Assembly (NCBI GenBank): GCA_036388555.1
Contig: DASVRP010000013.1
Location: 1 to 64,000 of the forward strand
From: UBA4665 sp036388555
GTDB taxonomy: Bacteria; Patescibacteriota; Saccharimonadia; Saccharimonadales; UBA4665
DNA length: 64,000 nt
Direction: 5' to 3'
The notes below the pieces were generated by a model, which was not told the DNA's origin, searched no databases, and worked only from the letters and a program-made list of their open reading frames with translations. Below are positions 16,335 through 26,800 of the stretch, piece by piece. How positions within the stretch are numbered: position 1 is the stretch's first letter; each line of letters begins with the position of its first letter. The translations under genes were made by a program, and so were the position numbers.

Positions 16335-16880
16335 CTAAAACTTCATGAGTTGGTCTGCGTCATGCAGATCATGAAGAACGGCCACTCCACCGACACCACG
16401 GGCTTTGACGTGTATTCCCTTTTTCATATCCGCGGTGACACCTTCAAGCTGCGGCATGACAGGCATAGGCCCTTCGAAGTTCACGAGATTCGGGGATACA
16501 GCAGTCGGCGGACGCACATATTGGCTGTCGGCGTCCGTAGCATCTTCAGGTTCAGCTTCTGCAAATGGGTTGACCAGGCTGACTCCGTTCGGATTGATGT
16601 CAACATATGTACCGTCCGGGTCGCTCAGTTCCTGGTCGGTCGGGAATTCATGCAGGGCCGGCGCCAGTCCATACTTTGCACCTTCCGGTTCTGTATCCGG
16701 TACGATACTGCCGGGTAACGGCCCTACCGCCAGCCGGCGTGTCAGTATCTTGTCCATATACATCTCGCCCTTACTGACTGAGCCGTCAGGCTCGATATCG
16801 GGTACGAGCTCTAAGTGCCGGGTTACCGCCTCAGATTCGTTTGGAAAACGGAATAAAAGTTCTGAATTTGGAACAGCCAT
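16335..16880 (-). CDS. Unknown soluble protein
   Basis: 181 aa, Pro-, Glu- and Asp-rich, no signal or membrane segment. Recurrent acidic phrases such as VPDIEPDGSVS and VPDTEPEGAKYG suggest an irregular repeat. It ends HDLHDADQLMKF. It has a strong promoter at 16959-16987 and a leader of about 70 nt. No family recognised. Confidence 0.6.
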   Translation of the reverse strand: MAVPNSELLFRFPNESEAVTRHLELVPDIEPDGSVSKGEMYMDKILTRRLAVGPLPGSIVPDTEPEGAKYGLAPALHEFPTDQELSDPDGTYVDINPNGVSLVNPFAEAEPEDATDADSQYVRPPTAVSPNLVNFEGPMPVMPQLEGVTADMKKGIHVKARGVGGVAVLHDLHDADQLMKF

Positions 16881-16958
16881 AGTTGTGTACCGAAGTCTTT
16901 CTATAGACGGTTTAGCATAGTGCTTATGTTATTGTCAATATTATCTTATTACACTTAG

Positions 16959-16987
16959 ATACTATCACATACTAGCTTATTTGTCAA
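16959..16987 (-). promoter_or_regulatory. Near-consensus promoter
   Basis: Minus strand TTGACA (16982-16987), 17 bp, TAGTAT (16959-16964), in the AT-rich 292-bp gap between ftsK and the 181-aa gene. I see nothing else in that gap. Confidence 0.7.
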
Positions 16988-17172
16988 TGCTATAGCATGC
17001 GAATACAGGAATGTTACACCCACATAACGGAAACGTCAATGCAGTTTCACATAGTTGTATATATTGCGTATATCTCAGGCCACGGCCTAGGTATCGTGAA
17101 GTTTCAGAAACATCGGCATGTCACTACTGTAAAACATACTTTTGAATACATATGGGACAGCGTATACGCTGG

Positions 17173-19512
17173 CTACTGGATGATCGGGATGTTGCGGCTC
17201 GGGGGCGGATCGGCTGCTGTCAGGTCTTCGGTGCCATCTGCGGAGTCGTCGCCGTTGAATACCTGCTCCAGGCTGCTTACAAGGACCTCACGCGGGCGGG
17301 AGCCGTCGGCAGCGCCGATGATGCCCTGTTCTTCCATCTCCTCGATCAGGCGGGCTGCACGGCCGTAGCCGATGCGCAGGCGGCGCTGCAGCAGGCTGGT
17401 GCTGGCTTTCTTGTTCTCGATGACAACCCGGACAGCGTCGCGGAACATATCACCTTCGGCGTCAGAACCGCCGCCGGCGGTACCACCGTCAGCGACCACG
17501 CCGCCCTTGCCGTTCAGCTGGACGGGTTGGCTGATGACGTCCATGTCGTAGGCCGGCGGGCGCTGCATCTTGATGAAGTCGGTTATCTTGCCGGTCTCGT
17601 CGTCGGATATGAAGGCGGCCTGGATACGGACCGGCTTGTTCATGCCGCTCTGCAGCAGCAGCATGTCGCCCATGCCGAGCAGTTTCTCGGCGCCCATCTG
17701 GTCGATGATGGTACGGGAGTCGACCTGGGAGGCCACGGTGAAGGCGATACGGGCTGGGACGTTGGCCTTGATGAGGCCGGTAATGACATCGACGCTCGGC
17801 CGCTGCGTGGCCAGCACCAGATGGATACCGGCGGCACGGGCCTTCTGGGCCAGCCGGACGATCAGGGCTTCGACGTCGCGGGCGGCCATCATCATCAGGT
17901 CGGCCAGCTCATCGATGACGATCACGATGTACGGCATGCCCTCTTCCTTCTTGAGGGTGTTGTACTCGGCGATGTTGCGCTTGCCGACGTCGGCCATGGT
18001 GCGCAGCCGGCGCTCCATCTCGGCGACCGCCCATTTGAGGGCGCTGATACACTTCTCAGGCTCGTTGATGACCGGACACAACAGATGCGGGATGTCATTG
18101 TACGGCGCCATCTCGACCTGCTTGGGGTCGACCAGGATGAGCTTCATGTCGGACGGACTGTTGTGATACAGCAGACTGGTCAGCAAGGTGTTGATCATGA
18201 CGGATTTACCGGACCCGGTCTGGCCAGCTACCAGCAGATGGGGCATCTTGGCAAGGTCGGCGACGACGGCGTTGTTGGCGATGTCCTTGCCGATGACGAA
18301 GGCCAGCGGCTTGTCGGCATGGTCGGCCCAGGGCTTGGACTGCAGCAGACCGCGGACCATGACGGTGGCTGATTTCTTGTTCGGCACCTCGATACCTACG
18401 GCCCGCTTGCCGGGGATCGGGGCTTCCATGCGGATGCTGGTGGCAGCCAGGTCGAGGGCCAGGTTGTTCTCGAGGGCGGTGATCTTGGTCAGCTTGACGT
18501 TTGACGGTGGCTTCAACGTATACTGCGTGACGCGCGGACCGATGTTAGCGTTCTCCATCTCGACTTCGATATTGAAGTTGGCGAAGGTGTTCTGGATGGT
18601 CGATGCATTGGCATTGATGTCGCCGCCGTCGGCTTTCTCGGACTTCTGGCTGAGCAGGTTGAGTGACGGGAACTGCCAGTCAGGATCACTGGTCGTGGTG
18701 AGTGCTTCCTGGTTGGCCTGTGCCTCAGTCGGCGCCAGCTTGGACCCACTATTCTTGAAGCCGGAGAAGCGCGGCTTGGCAGCCAGCTCTTCGGCGGGCT
18801 CGGCGTCTGCACCGTGTGAATCCTCGTTGACCTTGATGGCGGGGGCGGCTGCCGCCCGGGCTTTGAGGTCCGCGATACCGATGTCAGCGCTGGCAGCCGC
18901 CTGGCGCCGGCGGCCCAGCTGATTATTCTGGAGGCTCTTCTCTTTGAATTCGGCGGCGGTGTCACGCTCCGGCCAGAGCGACTTGATCCAGTCGCTGATA
19001 TGCGTAAGTGGGATGTCGAAGGCGTAGAAGACTGCCGGCACGAAGGCGGCGATGAACAGCAGCGCGGCCGGAATCTTGTCAAGCAGGTTAAGGACGATAC
19101 TGCCGAGCCAGGCGCCGGACGAACCGCCCTGCCCGTCCAGCCAACCCATGGTTCCATCGGTACGGACACCTTTGCTGGCCATGGTAACATGCAGGAAGCT
19201 GGCGGCGAACAGCAAGCCGAGCCACAGGCAGAACAGTTTGCCGAACGGCATGCGATGCTTGTCGGTCGCGAATTTGACGACACCCCAGTAGACGAGGACG
19301 ACCGGCATCAGGTAGGCGGCTTTGCCGAAGGCCGATTCAGCTGCCTCGAACAGGGTCAGAGGCAATGTTCCGCCAGTTCCGAGGCCACCGAGCAAGATGA
19401 AGAGCGCGATAAGTATCAGGAAGACCGCGCTGGCGTACTGCCAGAACGGTGACGGAGCCTTCGGTGCTGCCTTGGCTGATGATTTGCGTGTTTGTTTTTT
19501 CTTTTTTGCCAT
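17173..19512 (-). CDS. ftsK: DNA translocase FtsK/SpoIIIE
   Basis: 779 aa. Four hydrophobic segments (about 25-185) anchor the N-terminus. A charged linker (about 190-300) leads to the FtsK beta domain and the RecA-like motor with Walker A GQTGSGKSVMINTLL and Walker B LILVDPKQVEM. The C-terminal gamma winged helix (QRRLRIGYGRAARLIEEME) reads polar DNA sequences. FtsK pumps chromosome ends through the closing septum. The N-terminus begins with a KKKKQTRKSS basic patch. About 25 residues after the gamma domain end the protein in an acidic tail. Single gene, followed downstream by AT-rich DNA. Confidence 0.95.
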   Translation of the reverse strand: MAKKKKQTRKSSAKAAPKAPSPFWQYASAVFLILIALFILLGGLGTGGTLPLTLFEAAESAFGKAAYLMPVVLVYWGVVKFATDKHRMPFGKLFCLWLGLLFAASFLHVTMASKGVRTDGTMGWLDGQGGSSGAWLGSIVLNLLDKIPAALLFIAAFVPAVFYAFDIPLTHISDWIKSLWPERDTAAEFKEKSLQNNQLGRRRQAAASADIGIADLKARAAAAPAIKVNEDSHGADAEPAEELAAKPRFSGFKNSGSKLAPTEAQANQEALTTTSDPDWQFPSLNLLSQKSEKADGGDINANASTIQNTFANFNIEVEMENANIGPRVTQYTLKPPSNVKLTKITALENNLALDLAATSIRMEAPIPGKRAVGIEVPNKKSATVMVRGLLQSKPWADHADKPLAFVIGKDIANNAVVADLAKMPHLLVAGQTGSGKSVMINTLLTSLLYHNSPSDMKLILVDPKQVEMAPYNDIPHLLCPVINEPEKCISALKWAVAEMERRLRTMADVGKRNIAEYNTLKKEEGMPYIVIVIDELADLMMMAARDVEALIVRLAQKARAAGIHLVLATQRPSVDVITGLIKANVPARIAFTVASQVDSRTIIDQMGAEKLLGMGDMLLLQSGMNKPVRIQAAFISDDETGKITDFIKMQRPPAYDMDVISQPVQLNGKGGVVADGGTAGGGSDAEGDMFRDAVRVVIENKKASTSLLQRRLRIGYGRAARLIEEMEEQGIIGAADGSRPREVLVSSLEQVFNGDDSADGTEDLTAADPPPSRNIPIIQ

Positions 19513-19555
19513 AACTTGTTTTATTATACCCTGTTATTCATAAGCGGTCTAGGTA

Positions 19556-19951
19556 TTAGAATTCCGGTGGCGGAAGCTGGTTCAACGCATCGTCGATTTC
19601 GCGCTGCCGGTATTCGATCGCATCCCAGAAACCTTCGTCCAGATCTTGGAATGTTTCAGGGCTTATCTTCTCATCTGGGTCAGTATCCGGATCGAATGCC
19701 CGGCGGCGCAGCTCCCGGCGTGCCAGCACTCCATGCAGAAGTTTACGGTCGCCCCGGGATTCGACTTCGTCCTGTGAATCTATCTCGAGGGACGCGTCGA
19801 GAGCATACTCCCCAGGATCGAAGGCGATACGGACCGATTCCCCTGTTGCGGGCGGTTCGGCTGCCGCCATGTCATCATCGGTCAGATTCGGATCATCATC
19901 TGGGTGCCGTGATCCGAACGGTCCGATATTGGGGTTTTTGTATTTTACCAT
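19556..19951 (-). CDS. Unknown acidic protein with leaderless message
   Basis: 131 aa, acidic, no signal or membrane segment. The C-terminal half (ETFQDLDEGFWDAIEYRQRE) is helical, ending QLPPPEF. The promoter at 19959-19987 is a perfect sigma70 consensus whose -10 ends 7 nt before the ATG, and there is no Shine-Dalgarno, so translation is probably leaderless. Function unknown. Confidence 0.6.
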   Translation of the reverse strand: MVKYKNPNIGPFGSRHPDDDPNLTDDDMAAAEPPATGESVRIAFDPGEYALDASLEIDSQDEVESRGDRKLLHGVLARRELRRRAFDPDTDPDEKISPETFQDLDEGFWDAIEYRQREIDDALNQLPPPEF

Positions 19952-19958
19952 AACACGT

Positions 19959-19987
19959 ATTATAGCAAGGTATGGTGCTTATGTCAA
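19959..19987 (-). promoter_or_regulatory. Perfect consensus promoter for a leaderless gene
   Basis: TTGACA (19982-19987), 17 bp, TATAAT (19959-19964) on the minus strand. The predicted start falls on or next to the ATG at 19951. Confidence 0.8.
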
Positions 19988-20006
19988 TATAACAACATAT
20001 GTGGGA

Positions 20007-22304
20007 TTACAGCTGCGGCTGACCGGGTGATTGCTGCGGAGGCGCTGCTGCCGGTTGTCCGTAGTCGGGCCGTGGCGCTGGTGCTATCTGTGGCTGTTGT
20101 AAAGCCTGAGACGGTTGTAGTGGCTGTGGTTGCTGTGGTGCTGGCGCTGTAGCCGGAATGACTACAGGTTGCGGCCGCGGCCGGAAGCCGTCTGAACCAA
20201 AATTGACGGTTATAGATCGGGGTGAGATGTCACTCACTGCCGGAGCCGCCTGGCGCACAACCTGGTCTAAGAGCCGTGCCGGCGGTGCCGCAACCGGCTG
20301 CTGAGCGGGCCGCGGAATGGATGAAGCAGTTGCGCCGAGTGATGCCGGCACTGGAGACACAAGAGGACTTGCAGAGGCCGAAGGGGCTGAAGGAACCGGA
20401 GACGTCGGGGCCGAGCGCTGCGGCTGAGCAGTCGGAGGTAATGGCGCTGGCTGCAATGGTGACGGCAGCGGTGAAGCCTCTGTCTGAACCGGCGCCTCAG
20501 ACAGCCCGGTCATTTCCGGCCGGATGATGGGCGCGGTAGTCGTGATGGCTGCGGCGGCTGTGATGGGGGCGGCTGCAGTGGCAGGCTGTATCGTCGCAGG
20601 CTGGGGAGCCTCGGACATCGGCAATGCCTGGGTGGTCATGGCCGCAGAGCTGGGGCCGGCCGACTCACCGTCAGGTCCAAGCGGAGCGATGACGGTCGGG
20701 TCGTCGGCGAACAGTGAGTCGGACCGGCCGGCCCCGGATGGGAAACCGTAGAGAGCATCACGGTCGACAGTGACCGGCTGTAGCTGATGCGATGCCTGGT
20801 AGCGCGGTATGACCAGCTTCATCATGATGACAGCCAATGCGACAAGCAATGCCATCGATGACAGCACGCTTACGAGGTAGTGCCGGGCAACATACGACAG
20901 GTTGACCTGGTTCTTGACCAGCAGCTTCTCGGTACGGGTATCGACGGTACCGCCGCTGAAATACGTTTTTATCGCCATGGTGTATTCGCCGTTGCGCATC
21001 GTCCCGGTATCGAACTTGTAGGTGAAGGGGCTGGACTTCTGAGTGGAGATCAATGTGCCGTCTACATAGTATTCGACCTTGGTGATAGATTCGTCGGGAT
21101 TGGCGGAAAACCAAGCAGGGTCGATTATCGGAGAGAGTGAGACCTCCCCGCCCAGCTCGGTCAGCGCCGAGCCGTCGGCCGCCTTGGTGAGCGCGATCCG
21201 GCCGGTATCTCCTGACGCACCGACGGTCAGCGCCTGTGATGGCGAAGTGATGGTAGTCGGCTTCGGCGTCGAACCGTTGCCGCCGCTCACTGGTGGCGGT
21301 GAGGCTGCCGGCGGCGTCGCACCGGCTGAACTGCTGATCGTATATGCTGCGCCGGCCGAGCCACCGAGGTTCAGGACATTGCGTCCGGTACCGCTCTGGT
21401 CATATGCGGCTGACGCACCGGCCATACCGAGTGTCGCAGTGCCGCTGTTACCGATTACTTTGAACTTGATCGTGACGACCGGGTTGTCCCCTGTCCTTCC
21501 GCCTGAACCGCCCGACACGGCACGGATGATATCGACGACACCGTTAGCCGCGTTGGTACGCTGCTGGGTCGTGAAGACGCCGCCCTCGGCAACACCGACG
21601 TACTGCAACAGATTGGTCGGATAGCTGACAGCCGCTTCGACGGTCGTCACCGAAGTAGAATACGCATTGACGTGTACTGCGGCATTGATGGTCGAGCCGG
21701 GCTGGACTGAACCCGATGCTGGATTGATAAACAGTATCGGTTGGGCACTTGAGGTACTGGACGCCGGGATGGCATAGGTACCGCTGCCGATGTTCTGCAG
21801 GATGTCCTTGGAATCGCTGGCCCGGGCAATGAATGAGTATGACTTATCTATATTTACCTTGGGACTGCCCGATGTACCGATCACCTTGAAATTGACGGTG
21901 ACGATCGGCTTGTCGCCCATCTGGTCGGCATTGGTATTGGCACGGCCTACCCGGATGACTCCCGGGGTCGAGGTATTGGTGGCAGCTGCCATCGGGAAGG
22001 CACCGCCTTCGGTGATGCTGACGAACTGCAGGTTGTTCGGGTCATAGGTCAGTGACGACTGGACACTGTTGACGGCTTCGGTGCCGCTGTTTTCACGGAT
22101 AGAGACGGACAATGTCGATCCAGTAGCGACCGATGCGGTGTCAGGACTGACATACATCGTGGCACCGGTCGCGGCCTGGCTCTGCTTGTATGTCTGGACC
22201 CCGAGGTAGCTGATAGAGCCCACCATAAGCACGGCCACGAACATGGATAACACGGAGCGGAATGCCCTGCTTTGTAATCCGAACTGTCTGGCCATATGAC
22301 TCAC
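20007..22304 (-). CDS. Membrane-anchored anchoring scaffoldin with two cohesins
   Basis: 765 aa. Signal segment about 17-36 ending KQSQAATGAT. Cohesin 1 (about 49-180) has NSVQSSLTYDPNNLQFVSIT and PIVTVNFKVIG; cohesin 2 (about 190-330) has TTVEAAVSYPTNLLQYV and VVDIIRAVSGG, a different subtype. A linker and an Ig-like domain (about 370-470: ITKVEYYVDGTLISTQKS) follow. A transmembrane helix (about 475-497, SSMALLVALAVIMMKLVI) is followed by RYQASH, placing a ~265-residue Pro/Ala/Gln-rich tail in the cytoplasm. The cohesins would bind dockerins outside the cell. Start is GTG at 22304 or ATG at 22295. Third gene of the scaffoldin cluster. Confidence 0.87.
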   Translation of the reverse strand: MSHMARQFGLQSRAFRSVLSMFVAVLMVGSISYLGVQTYKQSQAATGATMYVSPDTASVATGSTLSVSIRENSGTEAVNSVQSSLTYDPNNLQFVSITEGGAFPMAAATNTSTPGVIRVGRANTNADQMGDKPIVTVNFKVIGTSGSPKVNIDKSYSFIARASDSKDILQNIGSGTYAIPASSTSSAQPILFINPASGSVQPGSTINAAVHVNAYSTSVTTVEAAVSYPTNLLQYVGVAEGGVFTTQQRTNAANGVVDIIRAVSGGSGGRTGDNPVVTIKFKVIGNSGTATLGMAGASAAYDQSGTGRNVLNLGGSAGAAYTISSSAGATPPAASPPPVSGGNGSTPKPTTITSPSQALTVGASGDTGRIALTKAADGSALTELGGEVSLSPIIDPAWFSANPDESITKVEYYVDGTLISTQKSSPFTYKFDTGTMRNGEYTMAIKTYFSGGTVDTRTEKLLVKNQVNLSYVARHYLVSVLSSMALLVALAVIMMKLVIPRYQASHQLQPVTVDRDALYGFPSGAGRSDSLFADDPTVIAPLGPDGESAGPSSAAMTTQALPMSEAPQPATIQPATAAAPITAAAAITTTAPIIRPEMTGLSEAPVQTEASPLPSPLQPAPLPPTAQPQRSAPTSPVPSAPSASASPLVSPVPASLGATASSIPRPAQQPVAAPPARLLDQVVRQAAPAVSDISPRSITVNFGSDGFRPRPQPVVIPATAPAPQQPQPLQPSQALQQPQIAPAPRPDYGQPAAAPPQQSPGQPQL

Positions 22305-22344
22305 TATCCTCTACGTAATTATGCTTATGTTACCACAGTCGGAG

Positions 22345-22378
22345 CCGTACCAGCAAGGTAGTAACGACGCTGGTACGG
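22345..22378 (-). repeat. Strong hairpin between scaffoldin genes
   Basis: CCGTACCAGC (22369-22378 on the minus strand) pairs perfectly with GCTGGTACGG (22345-22354) around a 14-nt loop, just after the stop codon of the 502-aa gene. No U-run follows, so it is more likely an mRNA processing or stability stem than a terminator. Confidence 0.55.
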
Positions 22379-22383
22379 GCGGC

Positions 22384-23892
22384 TTAGGCCTGCGGAGGTT
22401 GGTTGGGCCGGACGATCTGGCCGGACTGGTCGTATTCAGGAGCTGGTGCCTGGGCCTGCGGCTGTCCATAACCGGGAGCTGGTGGTGTCTGCTGGCCGTA
22501 TGTGTCAGGACCTGGGACAGTCTGCTGAGGCGCTACGGAGGTGTCAAGCGGCCGTGGCTGCCAGCTGACTTCGCGCTGGGCGTAGCCGGTGCTATAGCCA
22601 CCGGGCTGGGTCGGCTGCTGGGTGTACTGCGAAGGCTGGGGGGTGTACTGCTGTGACTGCGGCGGATCGTTCGGCGATGGGGCTATCATCGTACCGCTGT
22701 CCGGTTCGCTGCTGCCGTCCATCTCGTAGGTACCGTCGTCGTAGTACTCGTCACCACCACTGCCATTGCGCCGGTGGATGATCCAAGCCGCGATGGCTGC
22801 CGCCAGCAGCAGGAGGAGCAGGATGATGAGCCAGGCAAACTTCTTCATCATGAGCGTGAACTGTGTCCATCCGAACTTGTTCTTGACAACGATGGTCTGA
22901 CTGACCGACTTGGTCTGGCCGTTCTGGTAGTATGTCTTGGTCGTCAGGGTATATTTGCCGTTGAGGAGTTTGGTCGTATCGAGGCGATATTTGTATGGCG
23001 CCGTAGTGACGGTCTTGACCAGTTTTCCGCTCAGATAGTATTCGATCTTGCTGATGCCGTCAGGCTGGATCGGTAGCGGGTTGATATCTACTGGAGTCTC
23101 GACCTGGACGACGTCGTTGTTAGTGGCCGGGATTGAAGTGTCAGTCGTAACAGGAGTAATCGAAGTGACAGGCGTCGGAGTCGGCCGTGGAGCTGTAGTC
23201 GTCGGGCGAGGTGTCGGCGTCGATGGGCGAGGAGCTGGAGGGGTCGGGCCGGGAGGCGTCGGACTTGGAGGGGTCGGTGCCGGTGGTGTAGGATTTGGAG
23301 CTGGTGGTGTTGGCGGCGGAGGTGTCGGAGTAGGTACGGTCGACAGCGCGAAAGTGCGGCTGGTGTAGGACGGCGAGACGTTGGTGCGGTTGTCGGCGCT
23401 GCTGACAGCGGTACTGCTGGTCTTGAAGCTTAAGGTAGCGGAGCCGGCTGCCAGCACGGTGAATGAGACGTTTCCGATGAACTGGTCGCCGGCATAACCG
23501 GAAGTTGTGCCGCCGTTACAGCCCTTGTCGCTGGTGTACTGTACCATCGAGACCGAGCCACCGCCGCCGCTCGGTGAGCCAGGGGCGTTCGTGTTGAAGA
23601 CACTGGAAGCCTTATCGGCACTGTTGAAGCGCAGCAGGTTTGATGGATAGGTGAACTCGGCCTGGGCTACGTTGGCGCACTGGCCGCCCGAGTTCTCGTA
23701 GACCGATACCGTGAAGGTATCGCCAACCCTGTACGATGTCGTGCCGGAGTTAAAGTAGAAGCCTGCGGTCGCAGCCCGGGCGTTGAAGTTGTAGATGACC
23801 GCTCCGGTGAGCATCAGGACACCTACGACAAGGACCGGCGTGAACGCCTGCATCCGTTTGATCTGCGAAAAGGTAAATTGTTTTAGTTTCAT
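22384..23892 (-). CDS. Membrane-anchored single-cohesin protein
   Basis: 502 aa. Signal segment about 17-35 with NFNARAATAG as cleavage region. One cohesin-like domain (about 42-185) is divergent from the others: it contains a probable disulfide (GGQCANV with KGCNGG) and ends SFKTSSTAV. A long Pro-rich wall-spanning linker (about 190-255) precedes an Ig-like domain (ISKIEYYLSGKLVKTV). A transmembrane helix about 350-372 (LIILLLLLLAAAIAAW) and HRR stop-transfer leave a ~130-residue Gln/Pro/Tyr-rich cytoplasmic tail. The ATG overlaps the scaffoldin stop codon (ATGA), so the two are translationally coupled and probably made in proportion. Confidence 0.85.
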   Translation of the reverse strand: MKLKQFTFSQIKRMQAFTPVLVVGVLMLTGAVIYNFNARAATAGFYFNSGTTSYRVGDTFTVSVYENSGGQCANVAQAEFTYPSNLLRFNSADKASSVFNTNAPGSPSGGGGSVSMVQYTSDKGCNGGTTSGYAGDQFIGNVSFTVLAAGSATLSFKTSSTAVSSADNRTNVSPSYTSRTFALSTVPTPTPPPPTPPAPNPTPPAPTPPSPTPPGPTPPAPRPSTPTPRPTTTAPRPTPTPVTSITPVTTDTSIPATNNDVVQVETPVDINPLPIQPDGISKIEYYLSGKLVKTVTTAPYKYRLDTTKLLNGKYTLTTKTYYQNGQTKSVSQTIVVKNKFGWTQFTLMMKKFAWLIILLLLLLAAAIAAWIIHRRNGSGGDEYYDDGTYEMDGSSEPDSGTMIAPSPNDPPQSQQYTPQPSQYTQQPTQPGGYSTGYAQREVSWQPRPLDTSVAPQQTVPGPDTYGQQTPPAPGYGQPQAQAPAPEYDQSGQIVRPNQPPQA

Positions 23893-26800
23893 GCTCTATC
23901 TCCATAGTGGCTTAGCAGTGTCGACAGGTCAAACACATTGACCTTTCCATCCTGGTCGATGTCACCGAATATGACAGGTACGTTGATCTCGTTCCAGTGC
24001 GACATCATGATCGACAGGTCGAAGATGTCTACTACCCTGTCACAGTTGAGGTCAGCGACGATACAGGATGGCAGGGCGATGGTCCGGACGCTCAGGGCTG
24101 AGGTAGCGGCAGATGTATTGCCAGCTACGTCGAAGGCTTTGACGGTGTAGCTATAGGCTGTGTCAGGTGTCAGGCCGGTATCGCTGTAACCGGTGGTGAC
24201 CGAATCACCGATGTAGATGCCGGCACGGTAGACATGGTAGCCGGCGATACCGACGTTATCAGTGCTGGCGTTCCAGGCGATTGAGGCACTGGTGGTCGAA
24301 ACAGCCAGTACGCGGAGGTTGGAAGGTACGGTAGGAGCTGATGTGTCAGCAGTAGTCGGGGTGCGGACCGGGTTCGGCGTGGCGGTCGTCTGGGCGCTGA
24401 CATTGCCGGCGGCATCGATAGCGGATACAGCATAGGTGTAGTTCGTATTGGCTACGACCTGGGTGTCACTGAAAGAGCGGGCTGTGCCGACAGAAGTTGC
24501 GATCTGGCTTCCGTTGCGGTAGATGCGGTAGTTAGTCACTCCGACGTTGTCGGTAGCGCCTACCCAAGTCAGGTTGACCTGCCCGGCCGAGACTGCCACT
24601 GCGGTGACGGTAGCGGGTGCGACCGGAGCGACGGTATCTGTCGCCGTGGTCAATGTGCGTGGAGTGCTGAGGGCCGATACGTTACCGTTGGTGTCGTAAG
24701 CTTCGACGGTGTAGGTGTACGACGTGTTGGTCTGGAGGCCAGTGTCCTGGAAGTTCGGTGTCAGCGACGATCCGACGAAGACTGCGTTGCGGTAGATCTT
24801 GTAACCGGCGAGCGTACAGGCGTTTGCCGGGTTGCTGGCGGTCCATGACAGGTCAAGCGTCGTCAGGCCGAGGGCGCCTCCAGTAAGGCCGGTCGGAGTC
24901 GATGGGTTGCCGCCGCAGACCGATACAAGCACTGAGGTCCGCGTGGACAGGACATTGGATGCAGCACTTTCGTGGCCGAGCGTGTCAAATGCCTTGACGG
25001 TGTATGCGTACGCCGTGTCAGGGGTCAGGCCGACATCCTGGAAGTTCGTCGTGATAGAGGTACCTACCAGGATATTGCTGCGGTAGATGCGGTAGCCGGC
25101 GAGTGAACAGTTGCTGGCTGCGCCGCTCGGGCCCCAGGCCATCTCAACCGTGTTGGCCGTGACCGAGTTGACAGCCAGGCCGCTCGGAGCTGAAGGATTG
25201 CCGGTACAGCTGGATGTCGGGAGAGCAGCGGTGCGGGCGGTCAGGATGTTGGAGTCGGCACTTTCATGGCCTGATGTATCGTAGGCACGGACGGTGTAGG
25301 TGTAGTTCGTGTTCGGGTTCAGGCCGGTATCCTGGAAGTTCGTCGTGTTGGCGGTACCGATGAAGATTCCTGCACGGTAGACCTTGTAGCCGGCGAGGGT
25401 GCAGCCGTTGCTGGCACTGCTGCCCGACCAAGACATATCGAGTGAAGTCTGGCCGATAACCCCTGCCGTCAGGCTGGAAGGAGCCGTCGGAGTACCGGTA
25501 CAGGTAACGGTGCCGCTTGCGGTCCTGATGCTGATCTGGTTCGAGTTGGCACTTTCGTGGCCGAGATTGTCGTATGCACGGACGACATAGGTGTAATTGG
25601 TGTTCGGCTGCAGGCCAGCATCCTGGAAGTTTATGTCAGTCGACGTACCGACCAGCGTACCACTGCGATAGATGCGGTAACCCGAGAGGCTGCAGCCGCC
25701 GCCAGCCGTACTTGGGAGCCATGTCATGTTGGCGGTAGACAGTGAGACTGCTCCAGAAGTCAGGCTGCCCGGTGCTGTCGGATTAGTACTACAGTTCGGA
25801 GTCTGGGCTGCTGTCCGGGCGTTCAGCGTGTTCGATGCAGGACCCTCGTGGCCGAGCGTATCAACTGCGCGGACGGTGTACGAATAGGTCGTGTCCGCCT
25901 GCAGTCCGCTGTCCTGGAAGGTGGTGCTGGATGTCGTACCGACCAGTGTGGCACCACGGAAGATGCGGTAGGTCGAGAGCGTACAACCGCTGCCGGCTGT
26001 GCTTGGTGACCATGACATAGTAATCGTCGACAGCGAGACTGCACCGGCTGACAGGCTGGAAGGTGCGCTCGGGTTAGTCGTACAGTTCGGGGTCACGTCG
26101 GCTGTCCGGGCAGAGACGATGCTCGACGGCGAACTTTCATTGCCGAGCTGATCATAAGCGTTAACGGTGTAGGTATATGTCGTACCAGGCGTGACATTGC
26201 TGTCGGTGAAGCTGGTGCCGTTCGTAACTGTATAGGTCGGTGTGACGGCATTATTGCGGTAGATCCGGTAACCGGCTACTCCAACTCCGCCGGGGTTCGG
26301 GAAGTCTGTACTTGGGTTCCATGCCAGGTTGACGCTGACTGCGTTCGGTGCCGCGGCGGTGATGCCGGACGGTGTGGTCGGCGCCATGTCGTCTACCCTG
26401 CTGCTCAGGCTGGCAGCCGGGCTGATCGGCGAGACATGATTAGCGGTGTCAAACGCCTGGACGGTGTAGTTGTAGCTTGTACCAGAGTTCAGACCAGTAT
26501 CAGTGAAGGTCGTATTGCCCGACGTAACGTCGCCTACCAGTGTACCGTTGCGGAAGACGTGGTAGCCGGAGAGCGTACAGTTACTGCCTGCAGTGCTGGC
26601 ATTCCAGCCGAGAGTGATCGTCGTATAGGTACTGGCTGATCGTGCCGGTGTACCAGGGGTGGTCGGGTTGGTAGTACAGGTAGAAGAAGCCGTCGATATC
26701 GTGTAGTTGGCTGCAGTCGAGTTGTTACGGTCAAGGATGTTATTACCCGTGCCAGAGTCGTCATAGAGTGCGGATGCGGTCGCATATGTCAGCGGTGCCG

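Noticed and set aside
16881..17172. Search for a tRNA or small gene in the largest AT-rich gap
   Set aside because: Apart from the promoter at 16959-16987, I found no cloverleaf, T-loop motif or convincing short frame with a ribosome binding site.
17152..18372. Long plus-strand open frame (406 codons)
   Set aside because: It is entirely antisense to ftsK, whose motifs are unambiguous; the frame is a by-product of GC-rich codon use.
23200..23340. Short GC-rich tandem repeats that could be mistaken for a CRISPR or satellite
   Set aside because: They encode an in-frame Pro-rich linker (PTPP-type repeats) and lack unique spacers.
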